A program made the position numbers and the translations under genes. Below are positions 11,046 through 20,603 of a stretch of 64,000 nucleotides of DNA, in pieces (position 1 is the first letter of the stretch; every line of letters begins with the position of its first letter). The DNA lies in the NCBI GenBank assembly GCA_019058295.1, contig JAHPZI010000015.1, positions 44,679 to 108,678 on the forward strand. Reading direction: 5' to 3'. This DNA comes from Promethearchaeota archaeon. Its GTDB lineage: Archaea > Asgardarchaeota > Lokiarchaeia > Sigyniarchaeales > SOKP01. The notes beneath the pieces are model-generated. The model was not told where the DNA came from and made no database searches. It worked only from the letters and a program-made list of their open reading frames with translations.

Positions 11046-12113
11046 TTATTTTATGTTACTATATACTGATTTTAATCTTTTTTCTGCTTCATTGACAATA
11101 GAACTAATTATATCTGATACATTTTCTATGCTATTTATAATTCCAATACTTTGACCTAATAGCACTGCTCCGTCTTCTGTATTTCCTTCGTAAATTAATC
11201 GATATGCCTTAGATTCTTTTAAAAACTCCTCAATCGTCGTTTTCTTTTCCATAGCCATCTTTTCTTCTTTAGACCCTACTTTAGGATGAGTTGCAGCATA
11301 TGGATTTTTCCATAACCTTATGGGTCCAAAAGCTCCAGTGGCTAATATCGTATCTTGAGCTTTTGCTGGAGGGACTATCTCTTTGTATGTTTGATGAAAT
11401 TCGCTTTCAACTGAGGCGATAAATCTAGAACCCATCGCAACAGCGCCTGCACCCATAGATAAAGCGGCAGCTAATCCTTGACCCGTAGCAAAGCCTCCAC
11501 ATGCTACAATAGGAAGATCTGGATATTTCTGGATAACTTGTTGCAACAAGACCAAAGTACTTACTTCTTCATAGGACTGATGACCCCCACCTTCTGTTCC
11601 GGTTACAACGACTCCATCAACTCCAGTATCTGCACATTTTCCTGCCAGCCATAAAGCGGGAGCGACATGAAAATGCTTTATGTTTGAACCACTTTCTTTT
11701 AATTTTTGGAAAGATTTTGTTTGTGGTAAGACCCTGGAGGATCCGGCACTGGTAATTGCGTATACACATTGTTCTTTAAGTTTTGGATTTTCCATGATAA
11801 ATTTTGGAATTTCTTTACATAACAATGGTGCATCTATTTGTACTCGAGATGTTCTAATATTAAATCCAAAGGGTTTATCCGTGTGTTCTACTACGTACTC
11901 CATGTCTCTTTTCATAACTTTTAAGGTCCTCTCTCTATCTTGCATACTTTCTTTTATAGACTTTTCAAAATCAGAAGCATGACTAATAACACCCAAACCT
12001 CCAGCCTCGGAAACCGCTACTGTTAAATGAGTCGTATTGAAAGGTCCCATAGGTGCAGCAATAATTGGATGTTTAATCCCTAACATTTTGGTTATATTTG
12101 TTTCAATTACCAT
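11046..12113 (-). CDS. Nitronate monooxygenase / FMN-dependent enoyl reductase family protein
   Basis: A 355-residue FMN TIM-barrel enzyme of the NPD/NMO-FabK family. Visible signatures are the N-terminal LGIKHPIIAAPMGPFNTT, the phosphate-binding VTGTEGGGHQS (about 170-180), ACGGFATGQGLAAALSMGA and the AVAMGSRFIAS strand. Members oxidise nitronates or reduce enoyl-thioesters with FMN; sequence alone does not choose between them. It is convergent with the GH3 gene (21 bp apart) and divergent from the OYE-family gene, so it is probably a single-gene unit. Confidence 0.85.
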   Translation of the reverse strand: MVIETNITKMLGIKHPIIAAPMGPFNTTHLTVAVSEAGGLGVISHASDFEKSIKESMQDRERTLKVMKRDMEYVVEHTDKPFGFNIRTSRVQIDAPLLCKEIPKFIMENPKLKEQCVYAITSAGSSRVLPQTKSFQKLKESGSNIKHFHVAPALWLAGKCADTGVDGVVVTGTEGGGHQSYEEVSTLVLLQQVIQKYPDLPIVACGGFATGQGLAAALSMGAGAVAMGSRFIASVESEFHQTYKEIVPPAKAQDTILATGAFGPIRLWKNPYAATHPKVGSKEEKMAMEKKTTIEEFLKESKAYRLIYEGNTEDGAVLLGQSIGIINSIENVSDIISSIVNEAEKRLKSVYSNIK

Positions 12114-12311
12114 ACTTTATTTGCCTCTCTTGATTAATATTTCAAAATTAAATTAATTAAAAATAAAAATCATAATTAAATAAATTATTTGTTTAGATAT
12201 TGATTATTTTATAGCTTAGTTTTATTTAACTTATTTTGTCCAAATATTTTTTAGTAATTTATTATAATTTGTTATTAGCTAAATTTTTAAATTGAATTAA
12301 TATGAAAAACT

Positions 12312-13454
12312 ATGGGTAAAATTATGTATTCTAAGCCAAAGAAAATAGGTAATTTAGAAATTAAAAATAGATTTGTTAGATCAGCAACATTTGAGGGTAT
12401 GGCTACTGAAGAAGGTAATGTAACAGAAAAACTTATAAATCTTTATAAAGAGTTAGCGGAAGGGGGAGTTGGATTAATAATTACTGGTTATTCATACGTT
12501 CAAAAAAGTGGAAAAGCATTTGATAACCAAACGGGGGTCGATGATGATGATTTAATACCAGGGCTAAGTAAAATTGCGAATATTGTCCATGAAAATAGTC
12601 AAGATTGTAAAATTGCTTTACAAATAGCGCATAGTGGTCGTCAATCCCGTCATTTAGAAAACACTTTAGCACCTTCTGCTGTTTTGGATAAATTGACAAG
12701 AAAAGTGCCAAAAGAAATGACAATTGAAGAAATAAGAGAAACTATTGAAGCTTTTGCTCAAGCAGTAAGGAGAGGAAAAGAAGCAGGATTTGACGCAGTC
12801 CAATTTCATGGTGCACATGGATATCTGATTAGTGAGTTTTTATCACCCTATACAAATAACAGAATAGATGAGTATGGTGGGAGTACTGAAAAAAGAATAA
12901 AGTTTGTTGAAGAAATTTATAAGAGCAGTGTAGAATTAGTGGGAAAAGATTTTCCGATTTTAATCAAAATGAATGGTGTGGACTTTTTAGAAAATGGACT
13001 TACATTAGAGGAGTCTAAGCAAATAGCAGAAAGATTTTCAAAAATGGGTTTTGCTGCTATTGAAGTTAGCGGTGGTATGTGGGAAGTATGTAAACGAAGT
13101 AAAAAAGAACTTGGTTGGAAGCCTACTTTTTTACCTGAAAGCCGAATGTTTGTGGGAACTAAAAATGAAGCTGCCTACAACTTACCTTTTGCTAAAGAAA
13201 TTAAAAAGGTAATAGATATCCCATTAATAGTAGTTGGTGGGATCAATTCACTCGACTTAGTTGAACAAATTTTAACTGAAGGAAGTGCGGATTTTGTTTC
13301 TTTATGCAGACCCTTGATTCGAGAACCTGACTTACCAAATAGATGGCTAAAAGGAATTGGGGAATCTAAAGTTGATTGTATTTATTGTAATAGTTGCCTG
13401 TCAAGTTTAGTTACTACAGGGTTGCGATGTGTTAAAAAAGAACCCTCTGAATAA
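12312..13454 (+). CDS. Old yellow enzyme family NADH:flavin oxidoreductase (stand-alone barrel)
   Basis: A 380-residue FMN barrel of the OYE/2,4-dienoyl-CoA reductase group. Recognisable parts are KIGNLEIKNRFVRSATFEG at the N-terminus, the FHGAHGYLISEFLSPYTN active-site loop followed by DEYGGSTEKR, and VVGGINS near the phosphate site. A C-terminal cysteine cluster (CIYCNSC...C) resembles the 4Fe-4S site of dienoyl-CoA reductases, but the FAD/NAD half of those enzymes is absent. It may therefore take electrons from a separate partner. It is a probable reductase of activated C=C bonds; the substrate is unknown. Confidence 0.88.
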   Translation: MGKIMYSKPKKIGNLEIKNRFVRSATFEGMATEEGNVTEKLINLYKELAEGGVGLIITGYSYVQKSGKAFDNQTGVDDDDLIPGLSKIANIVHENSQDCKIALQIAHSGRQSRHLENTLAPSAVLDKLTRKVPKEMTIEEIRETIEAFAQAVRRGKEAGFDAVQFHGAHGYLISEFLSPYTNNRIDEYGGSTEKRIKFVEEIYKSSVELVGKDFPILIKMNGVDFLENGLTLEESKQIAERFSKMGFAAIEVSGGMWEVCKRSKKELGWKPTFLPESRMFVGTKNEAAYNLPFAKEIKKVIDIPLIVVGGINSLDLVEQILTEGSADFVSLCRPLIREPDLPNRWLKGIGESKVDCIYCNSCLSSLVTTGLRCVKKEPSE

Positions 13455-13473
13455 CTAAAATTAATAAAATTGT

Positions 13474-13511
13474 TTTTTTCTTATAACAAATCATAAGTGA
13501 GTAAGAAAAAA
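13474..13511. promoter_or_regulatory. Inverted repeat between the OYE gene and the lactate dehydrogenase gene
   Basis: Arms TTTTTTCTTA and TAAGAAAAAA are perfect 10-bp complements around an 18-bp spacer, 19 bp past the OYE stop codon. It may be a terminator hairpin or an operator for the downstream gene. The arms are AT-rich, so chance is not excluded. Confidence 0.3.
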
Positions 13512-13572
13512 TAGAATTTTTAAGCTTCAATCTTTTAAAAATATAATAACGCTTAAAAGTGAAATATCAGCT

Positions 13573-15312
13573 ATGAGTTCCACATATAACAAGATTTCAG
13601 AAGCGCTCTCTCAGAAATTTAAGGAAATTATTGGAGATGAATACTTTTTCTCAGAATACGAAATTAGATGGACGTATGCGTTTGGGGGTACAATTTTTAG
13701 AAAGGAATGGATACCCGATTTAATTTTATTGCCTCAAACTGTTGAACAGGTTTCTCAAATTTTAAAGTTAGCAAACGAGAATAAAATTCCCGTAACTCCA
13801 AGAGGAAGTGCTACCAGTCTATCCGGCGGTCCTATGACACCCTATAAAGGTATAAGTCTTGATCTAACTAAGATGAATAAAATTATTAAAATAGATATTG
13901 AGAACAACCTTGTAGAAACCGAAGCTGGCGTTATTTGTGATGATTTAAACGAAGAATTAAAATCTCATGGCTATTTCTTTCCTCCTGATCCTGGTTCAAG
14001 CTCAGTAGCGACAATTGGTGGGATGGTTGCTACGAATGCTGGTGGTATTCAGGCGTTTAAATATGGGGTTACAAAAAATTATGTTTTACATTTAGAAGTT
14101 GTCCTGCCTAATGGTAAAATAATGAATTTAGGCACAGACGTTTTAAAATCAGTATCTTCATATAATTTAAAAGACTTATTTGTAGGCTCTGAGGGAACGC
14201 TTGGAGTTATTACAAAAATTGGTCTTAGAATTAGACCTTTACCAAAAACACGAAAATTAGGATTATTTATTTTTGATAATGTAGAGGATCTACAGAAGGC
14301 TTCAATTGAGATTCGCAAGAATGGGATTATTCCCAATCTATTAGAATTTATGGATAAACTTATATTAGAAGCAGTGACCGATTATTTAGGAGGAGAATTC
14401 GTAGATTTCCCGAATGGATATGTTCTCTTAGCCGAAGTTGACGGAGATAATACTAAAGCGGTAGATGAAAACTTCTCTGTAATGTTTGATATAATTATCC
14501 AGAATAAACCTATTTTCCATAGAATTGCTAAAAACAGTGAGGAACGAGAAAGTTTGATTCTAGCCCGAAAGGCTAACCTTCCCGCTTTATCAAGAATAAG
14601 ACCAACAACATGTGTCGAAGATTGTACGATTAAATTATCAGATTTCGCAGATGTAATTAAAAAGATTGAGAAGATTCCTGAAAGTATTAATGCCAAAAAC
14701 ATGCTTGTCGCTACTATCTGCCATATGGAGGGTAATTTACATCCTACCTTCTTATTTAATGAAAATGATGAACAGGATGTAAAAGATTTTGAAAAAGCTA
14801 TTGATTATCTATATAAAGAGATTATTATTCCAGCTGGTGGCACACTCACGGGTGAACATGGGATCGGAAAAATAAAGACGCCTTTTCTCGAATTGGAGCA
14901 TGGTTCTGAGGTTGTGGATATAATGAGGCAAATTAAGGAATTGTTTGATCCAAATGGAATTTTAAACCCCGGGATCGGAAAGGGAGACCAAAGACCTTTA
15001 AAAAAAGTTAGCGTTCAGAGGATTCTGAAAAACCAATCAGATAAAATTTTAGAATTAAAATGTATGCGATGTGGCTTTTGTATAAGTACATGTGCTTCAA
15101 GAATTAATTATTTAATTGAGCCCTATAGTCCAAGAGGTCGATTGAGTATTTTGAATGGTCTTGTTCATGGTGAGATCGAATTAAATGAATTAATCGTAGA
15201 TATATTTCAAGCTTGCACACTTTGTGGACTCTGTTATGTAAAGTGTCCTGCAGGAGTTCAGACTCATGATATTTTTGAAAAAGCAAGAGAAATTATTCAT
15301 AAAAATATGTGA
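13573..15312 (+). CDS. FAD-linked D-lactate/glycolate dehydrogenase fused to a 4Fe-4S domain
   Basis: A 579-residue GlcD-type flavoprotein. The FAD-binding part has PVTPRGSATSLSGG and PPDPGSSSVATIGGMVATNAGG; the FAD-oxidase C-terminal domain holds HMEGNLHPTFLFN and LTGEHGIGKIKTP. After about residue 480 comes a ferredoxin-like segment with two cysteine motifs (CMRCGFCISTC and CTLCGLCYVKCP), as at the start of GlcF, but the GlcF CCG domains are missing. The family oxidises 2-hydroxyacids such as D-lactate or glycolate. Directly downstream (7 bp) is the lactate racemase LarA, which favours lactate as substrate. The electron acceptor is unknown; the Fe-S part suggests transfer to another iron-sulfur or quinone partner. 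Confidence 0.88.
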   Translation: MSSTYNKISEALSQKFKEIIGDEYFFSEYEIRWTYAFGGTIFRKEWIPDLILLPQTVEQVSQILKLANENKIPVTPRGSATSLSGGPMTPYKGISLDLTKMNKIIKIDIENNLVETEAGVICDDLNEELKSHGYFFPPDPGSSSVATIGGMVATNAGGIQAFKYGVTKNYVLHLEVVLPNGKIMNLGTDVLKSVSSYNLKDLFVGSEGTLGVITKIGLRIRPLPKTRKLGLFIFDNVEDLQKASIEIRKNGIIPNLLEFMDKLILEAVTDYLGGEFVDFPNGYVLLAEVDGDNTKAVDENFSVMFDIIIQNKPIFHRIAKNSEERESLILARKANLPALSRIRPTTCVEDCTIKLSDFADVIKKIEKIPESINAKNMLVATICHMEGNLHPTFLFNENDEQDVKDFEKAIDYLYKEIIIPAGGTLTGEHGIGKIKTPFLELEHGSEVVDIMRQIKELFDPNGILNPGIGKGDQRPLKKVSVQRILKNQSDKILELKCMRCGFCISTCASRINYLIEPYSPRGRLSILNGLVHGEIELNELIVDIFQACTLCGLCYVKCPAGVQTHDIFEKAREIIHKNM

Positions 15313-15319
15313 GGAATGT

Positions 15320-16609
15320 ATGAGATTTGACTATGGAAAAAACGGCTTAGAAATCAATCTTGATCCATCTTGGAATGTCACTATCTTCCATCCAAAGAAA
15401 CAGAAGGTTATTGAAAATCCAGTTGACGTTATTAGAAATAAAATTAAAAACCCCATTGGGAGTTCTCCTTTACGTGATATTGTAAATCAAAAGATTTCTT
15501 CCCAGAAAGTTTGTATTGTAGTAAGTGATGCGACCCGACCAGTTCCTTCGCATATTATTTTAGAGGCTATAATTAAAGAATTAAACGAATATGGAATAGC
15601 AAAAGCACAGATCACTATATTAATTGCACTTGGATTGCATCGTCCAAGTAATAAAGATGAAATAGAACGAATAGTTGGTAAAAATATTTGGCGTCAATGG
15701 AGAATTAATGTACTACACCCTTCACCTAAAAATAGATTGCATGTTAAAGAATTAGGAAAAACGTCTAATGGATCTCCGATATATATTGATAAAGATTTCT
15801 ATGAAGCCGATCTCAAGATTCTAACTGGATATGTAGAACCGCATTTCTTTTTTGGCTTTTCAGGTGGTAGAAAGGCTTTAGTACCCGGAATTGCTGGTCA
15901 AAAAACTATTATGGACAATCATTCAGCAGAAAACATAGCCTCTCCTCATGCTCGATTCGGGATTTTTAAGGAAAATCCGTTACATCAACATGCTCTTGAA
16001 ATAGCTAAAAAAATGGAGATAGATTTTATAGTTAATGTATGTATCAATGAAGATCATAAAATTACCCAAGTAGCTGCTGGAGATTTAGAAAAAGCTCATG
16101 AAAATCTAGTTAATTATCAGTTAAAACATGTATTCAGAGAAATTTCCGAACCTTACGATATAGTAATATGTGGAAACGGAGGGTATCCTTTAGATCTCAA
16201 TTTGTATCAAGCGGTTAAAAGCATGGCTATTGGTGAGATGGCAGTCAAAGAAGGAGGAACAATTATTTCTGTGAATGAATGTTCTGAGGGTGTTGGAATA
16301 GGCCAAGAAAAGTTTAAGGAACTCATTTTTTCGGGTATGAATCCCAAGGAGATTTATGATAAGATTCTAAATAAAGAAATTATAGTCCCAGATCAATGGG
16401 AAATTCAAATTTTAGCAAGGGTATTAATGAAAGCTGAAATATATGTCATATCTAAGCTAAAAGAGAAAGAAATTGGAAAGATTGGATTAAAATATGCAAA
16501 ATCTGTCGAAGAGGCGATTAAATTAGGTTTAGAAAAACATGGTAGGGATGCCAAAATTCTGATCTTGCCAAATGGACCACAATTGCTTCCTGTATTGAAA
16601 AATAGGTAA
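15320..16609 (+). CDS. larA: LarA-type lactate racemase (nickel-pincer family)
   Basis: A 429-residue LarA/DUF2088 protein. The start is the ATG at 15320, seven bases after the dehydrogenase stop and preceded by GAGG; an upstream in-frame start would overlap that gene. Key positions line up with the known catalytic residues of Lactiplantibacillus LarA (His108, His174, Lys184, His200): here His107 in GLHRP, His175 in EPHFFFGFSGG, Lys185 in GGRKALVPG and His201 in DNHSAEN. LarA interconverts L- and D-lactate using a nickel pincer nucleotide made by LarB/LarC/LarE, none of which is in this window. Context (lactate dehydrogenase upstream, lactaldehyde-forming genes beyond) supports lactate. Some relatives act on other 2-hydroxyacids. 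Confidence 0.85.
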   Translation: MRFDYGKNGLEINLDPSWNVTIFHPKKQKVIENPVDVIRNKIKNPIGSSPLRDIVNQKISSQKVCIVVSDATRPVPSHIILEAIIKELNEYGIAKAQITILIALGLHRPSNKDEIERIVGKNIWRQWRINVLHPSPKNRLHVKELGKTSNGSPIYIDKDFYEADLKILTGYVEPHFFFGFSGGRKALVPGIAGQKTIMDNHSAENIASPHARFGIFKENPLHQHALEIAKKMEIDFIVNVCINEDHKITQVAAGDLEKAHENLVNYQLKHVFREISEPYDIVICGNGGYPLDLNLYQAVKSMAIGEMAVKEGGTIISVNECSEGVGIGQEKFKELIFSGMNPKEIYDKILNKEIIVPDQWEIQILARVLMKAEIYVISKLKEKEIGKIGLKYAKSVEEAIKLGLEKHGRDAKILILPNGPQLLPVLKNR

Positions 16610-16620
16610 AACAATTAATT

Positions 16621-17232
16621 CTACCATTCTGAAAAGAACTTTTCTTTTGAATAATCTCTTTTTAAAGGCTTTCCTGAAAGCATTGTATAGTATCTCAACA
16701 TCGCAGATTGTTCTGCTCCAGTAACATTTTGGAGGGCATCATATAGAGTATTCCCCTTAGCAAATACACCATGAGCTCTTACAACCACAATAGGATAATT
16801 TTTCAACATAGGAGGGACTTCTCGCGCCGCATCTGTAGGGCCCGCGGGATTATCTACCTCAATAACAGGTATTTTTCTATACATATAAATTCCCTCTGCA
16901 TCAAGACAAGTAATCTCGTCTTCTATCAGCGATAAAATAACGCAAAAAGGATTATGAGCGTGAATCACGGCCATTGCATCTGTATTTAAATAAATTTGGC
17001 GATGTACATTCGTCTCTGTGCTAGATAGCATAATTCCAGAATCTTGAGTATAGAGATCAGTCTCAATAATATCTTCAGGCTCTAGAAAACCGAGCATGGC
17101 ACCCCTTCTTTTAATAAGGATCTTCCCTCCAGCCCTCATACTAATATTACCTGAATGGGAAGTATTATACCTGTGATCAGTTAATACTTTGCCTACAATT
17201 TTAAATTGTTTAAAAGTTTCAGGATCAATCAT
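16621..17232 (-). CDS. Class II aldolase (L-fuculose/L-rhamnulose-1-phosphate aldolase type)
   Basis: A 203-residue zinc aldolase. Family motifs are HSGNISMR near the N-terminus (phosphate site), STETNVHRQIY, the zinc pair in IHAHNPFC and a third His in VVRAHGVFAKG. Its length matches FucA (about 215) better than the longer bacterial RhaD. It probably cleaves a ketose-1-phosphate to DHAP plus L-lactaldehyde. Only 29 bp separate it from the AOR upstream on the same strand, and rhamnulokinase and rhamnose isomerase genes follow within 5 kb, so L-rhamnulose-1-phosphate is the likely substrate (inference from context). Confidence 0.85.
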   Translation of the reverse strand: MIDPETFKQFKIVGKVLTDHRYNTSHSGNISMRAGGKILIKRRGAMLGFLEPEDIIETDLYTQDSGIMLSSTETNVHRQIYLNTDAMAVIHAHNPFCVILSLIEDEITCLDAEGIYMYRKIPVIEVDNPAGPTDAAREVPPMLKNYPIVVVRAHGVFAKGNTLYDALQNVTGAEQSAMLRYYTMLSGKPLKRDYSKEKFFSEW

Positions 17233-17261
17233 TATTTCTCAATAAATTTTATAGTTTAAAC

Positions 17262-19058
17262 TTAAATTAATCTTTTTAATGATAATTTTTCTAATAAACT
17301 GTCAGTAGGGATCCCATTTTCATCCCAATTTCTTACCTTATAATATTCATCAATTAAATCATCGAGAGGGACAACCCTCCCTTTCGAGGGACCATCTTGT
17401 AATGGAGTTTCTAGAAACCTTTTTGGGAGGATATCATCTTTTCTCGAAAATCCTTCTCTTATGTTAAAAAGTCGCTCTAGGGTGTATATTCTTTCGCCAA
17501 TAGTGATTAGATCTGTTATTGAAATTTTTCTATCTAATAAAGTACTTAAAAATCGAGCGGTAAATTCGAAACCTAATGCATATCCCACAAACTTGCAAGT
17601 GACTAATGAATCTTCCACTGCGCTCTGATTTTGCTTTAAATATAACAGATCTGATTTACCTCGAACAGAAAATCTATTGATTTTTTTAGGAGCTCCCAAT
17701 ACTTCTAATGCAACCAAAAATCCCGTTAAGTGACAGGCCCCGCGTGAACTTACAGCATAATTTAATGCATGACCAAATGCTCCTCGGGGATCATATGCCG
17801 GAATTTCCATTCCCTTAACCTGCATTGCATAATCTTGAGCATTATATTTTCTAGAAAATCTCAGAGATCCTTCAGCTAATTCGTTTCCTATGCCTTTTCT
17901 CAGAGAGATCTGCTCAATTAGTTCACATAAGCTATCTTTATTTCCAAAAGTTAAAGAATCATGTTTTATCAATTCTTTTTGTTGTAATTCCATAGCGCAC
18001 GCAATAGTTGCTCCAGTAGACATTGTATCCAACCCATAGTCATTACATAAATAATTTGCATGAGTGATTGTTTTTAATTCAAAAATTCCTATTAATGGTC
18101 CTAAGGCCCAGAGTGATTCATATTCTGGACCTTTTCCACTCGCCTCTCCAGTGTTTGTCATTCTGCCACACCTTATTATGCAATTGTAACATCCTTCGCT
18201 TTTTTCTAGAAATCTCTCTCTTAATCGCTCTCCACTAACTAAATCTATTTTTTCAGGTTCTGTATATGCGAATTGATAATTATTAACGGGGAACATCCCA
18301 AATGAATTGATAACTTTAACTAAGGCAGCAGTTCCAAATAATGCCATCCCTTGGGAGGTTATGGGAACAACTTTAATTTTATCTCTGGCCACAATCGCTA
18401 ATTTTTTCATATATTCTTTATTTTTAACGGGAAATTTGAGCGTACCGTTTTTTACGACAATAGCTTTTATGTTTTTAGAACCCATTACAGCCCCTACGCC
18501 ACCTCTACCAAAAGCTCTATGAGCTTGGTTCATAATAGCGGAAAACTTTACTAAGTTCTCACCAGCTGGTCCAATACTTAATACTTGACAATTTTTTCCT
18601 TCCATTTCTTGAATCTTTTTTAAGGTTTCAGATGTCTTAAGGCCCCATAAACTTTCAGCATCTTTGATTTCAATTTTATCATATCCATCTATTAATATGT
18701 ATCCTTTGTTATCAGAAGAAAGCGTCCCTTTAATAAACAAACAATCATATCCACATCGTTTGAAATATGGACCCCAAAATCCCCCTGAATTTGAGTGGAA
18801 TATTGTATTAGTTAGGGGTGATTTTGTTACTAAAGAAAATCTTCCACTTGTTGGAGTTAGAGTTCCAGTAAGGGGGCCAACAGAAAAAATTAATGGATTC
18901 AATTTTGATAAAGGATCAGTACTTTTCGGTAGGTAATCGGTAAGAAGTTTTATCCCTAATCCTCTACCTCCTAAAAAGTCAGTAAAAATCTCTTCTTCAA
19001 TTGGTTTTTCAGAAACTTTTTTTGAATCTAAGTCAATATTTAAAATTTTATTATTCAT
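17262..19058 (-). CDS. Aldehyde:ferredoxin oxidoreductase (AOR1), tungstopterin enzyme
   Basis: A 598-residue AOR. The N-terminal domain has GGRGLGIKLL and PLTGTLTPTSGRFSLVTKSPL; the pterin-binding middle has FGRGGVGAVMGSKNIKA. The 4Fe-4S cluster is bound by CYNCIIRC plus a distal Cys (VTCKF). AORs oxidise aldehydes to acids and reduce ferredoxin. The gene lies 29 bp upstream of the class II aldolase on the same strand and 34 bp from the divergent rhamnulokinase. L-lactaldehyde, the aldolase product, is thus its most likely substrate, giving L-lactate for LarA. That substrate is inference; the family call is firm. Confidence 0.93.
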   Translation of the reverse strand: MNNKILNIDLDSKKVSEKPIEEEIFTDFLGGRGLGIKLLTDYLPKSTDPLSKLNPLIFSVGPLTGTLTPTSGRFSLVTKSPLTNTIFHSNSGGFWGPYFKRCGYDCLFIKGTLSSDNKGYILIDGYDKIEIKDAESLWGLKTSETLKKIQEMEGKNCQVLSIGPAGENLVKFSAIMNQAHRAFGRGGVGAVMGSKNIKAIVVKNGTLKFPVKNKEYMKKLAIVARDKIKVVPITSQGMALFGTAALVKVINSFGMFPVNNYQFAYTEPEKIDLVSGERLRERFLEKSEGCYNCIIRCGRMTNTGEASGKGPEYESLWALGPLIGIFELKTITHANYLCNDYGLDTMSTGATIACAMELQQKELIKHDSLTFGNKDSLCELIEQISLRKGIGNELAEGSLRFSRKYNAQDYAMQVKGMEIPAYDPRGAFGHALNYAVSSRGACHLTGFLVALEVLGAPKKINRFSVRGKSDLLYLKQNQSAVEDSLVTCKFVGYALGFEFTARFLSTLLDRKISITDLITIGERIYTLERLFNIREGFSRKDDILPKRFLETPLQDGPSKGRVVPLDDLIDEYYKVRNWDENGIPTDSLLEKLSLKRLI

Positions 19059-19060
19059 TC

Positions 19061-19081
19061 AAAGTAATAAAAAATTACTTT
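19061..19081. promoter_or_regulatory. Candidate operator between divergent AOR1 and rhaB
   Basis: Perfect 8-bp inverted repeat, AAAGTAAT and ATTACTTT, around five A residues. It fills most of the 34-bp gap between two divergent rhamnose-pathway genes. Such a short gap implies leaderless or near-leaderless messages and a shared regulator site. Function is inferred from position only. Confidence 0.4.
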
Positions 19082-19092
19082 AAATAATAAAA

Positions 19093-20595
19093 TTGGTTAA
19101 AAAACAAGTAATTCTTGCTGTGGACCTTGGAGCTAGCTCTGGAAGAGTAATTCTTGGAACACTCAGCGTAAGCAAGAAATTGAGTCTAGAAGAGATATAC
19201 CGGTTCCCTAATGAAGGGATCCAGGTTAAAAACGAGCTACATTGGGATGTTCCGTATTTATTCAATGAAATAAAACATGCTATGACTAAATATGTTAAAA
19301 AATATGGAGCTGATTTAAATTCTATAGGAGTTGATACGTGGGGTGTAAATTTTATTCTTTTAGACAAGAATAACAGATTTTTAAGTCCAATGTATCATTA
19401 TCGGGATAAAAGGACTGTAGGAATGCTCGAAAAAATGTTTAAAGTAGTCCCAAAAGAGGAAATTTTTAAACAGACCGGCATTCAATTCCTAGAACTTAAT
19501 AGTTCAACTCAGCTTTTTTCTATGGTATATAATAAATCACCTCGTCTTCCTTTGACTAAAACCATAATTATGTTTCCAGATTATATCAATTATTTATTAT
19601 CGGGAGTGATAGCCTGTGAATTTTCTGACGCAACAACAACTCAACTTTATAATCCAGTGAAAAATGAATGGGCCTATGATTTGATAAAACGCTTAGGTCT
19701 CAATCCAGAGTGGTTTATTAAAGTTATTTATGGAGGGACCATTCTTGGTCCTATTAAAAAGGATGTGGCTGATGAAGTTGGGCTTAGTAGCGACACTAAA
19801 ATTATTGCGCCTCTTACCCATGATACGGGATCCGCTTATGTAAGCGTGCCAGTAGATATGAATAAGTATTTTGAGGGAGATTTTGGGATTCTCAGTTCTG
19901 GTACTTGGAGTGTGTTGGGTGTAGAGTTAAAGAAACCCTTAATTAATGATAAAGTCCTTAAATATAATTATTCTAATGAGGGAGGTTTTAACGGAACCAT
20001 TCGATTTTTGAAAAATATTACGGGTATGTGGTTAATCCAAGAATGTAAAAAAATCTGGGAAAAGGAAAATATGAAATTAGATTGGGATAAGATTGCAATT
20101 GAAGCTGAAAATGCAGATGCATTTCAATCTTTTATAAATCCAGATGATCATAGCTTCTTAGCACCCTCCAATATGATTCAGGCAATTCAAAAATACTGTA
20201 GAACTACAAATCAGAAAGTTCCTGAGACCATTGGAGAAATATCTAGAACGATTTTTGAATCAATTGCCTTTAAATATAAACAAGCTGTAGAGAATCTGGA
20301 AGATATTATTGAAAAAAAACTGAAGATCCTCTATATTATTGGCGGAGGTAGTCAACTTAATTTATTAAATCAATTTACAGCAAATATATTAAATATTCCT
20401 TTAAAGGCGGGACCATCAGAAGCAACAATAATAGGCAATATATTGCTTCAAGCCTTAGCGTTAGGAGTAGTGGAAGATTTAATTGAATTAAGAGAAATTG
20501 TTAGAAAATCGTTTGATATCAAATCTTTTTTACCTAAACATCATGAAAAATGGAATGACGCTTATTATTCTTTTTTAGATAAAATAAATCATTAA
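19093..20595 (+). CDS. rhaB: L-rhamnulokinase
   Basis: A 500-residue FGGY-family sugar kinase that closely follows bacterial RhaB: AVDLGASSGRV at the phosphate loop, SIGVDTWGVNFILLD, YRDKRT, QTGIQFLELNSSTQL, SDATTTQLYNP, THDTGSAYVSVP, LSSGTWSVLG, NEGGFNGTIRFLKNITGMWL and IIGGGSQLNLLNQ near the ATP site. It phosphorylates L-rhamnulose at C1. The start is a TTG at 19093; no ATG fits the conserved N-terminus. It is convergent with rhaA (8 bp between stops) and divergent from AOR1. Confidence 0.93.
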   Translation: MVKKQVILAVDLGASSGRVILGTLSVSKKLSLEEIYRFPNEGIQVKNELHWDVPYLFNEIKHAMTKYVKKYGADLNSIGVDTWGVNFILLDKNNRFLSPMYHYRDKRTVGMLEKMFKVVPKEEIFKQTGIQFLELNSSTQLFSMVYNKSPRLPLTKTIIMFPDYINYLLSGVIACEFSDATTTQLYNPVKNEWAYDLIKRLGLNPEWFIKVIYGGTILGPIKKDVADEVGLSSDTKIIAPLTHDTGSAYVSVPVDMNKYFEGDFGILSSGTWSVLGVELKKPLINDKVLKYNYSNEGGFNGTIRFLKNITGMWLIQECKKIWEKENMKLDWDKIAIEAENADAFQSFINPDDHSFLAPSNMIQAIQKYCRTTNQKVPETIGEISRTIFESIAFKYKQAVENLEDIIEKKLKILYIIGGGSQLNLLNQFTANILNIPLKAGPSEATIIGNILLQALALGVVEDLIELREIVRKSFDIKSFLPKHHEKWNDAYYSFLDKINH

Positions 20596-20603
20596 TGGAT
20601 AAT

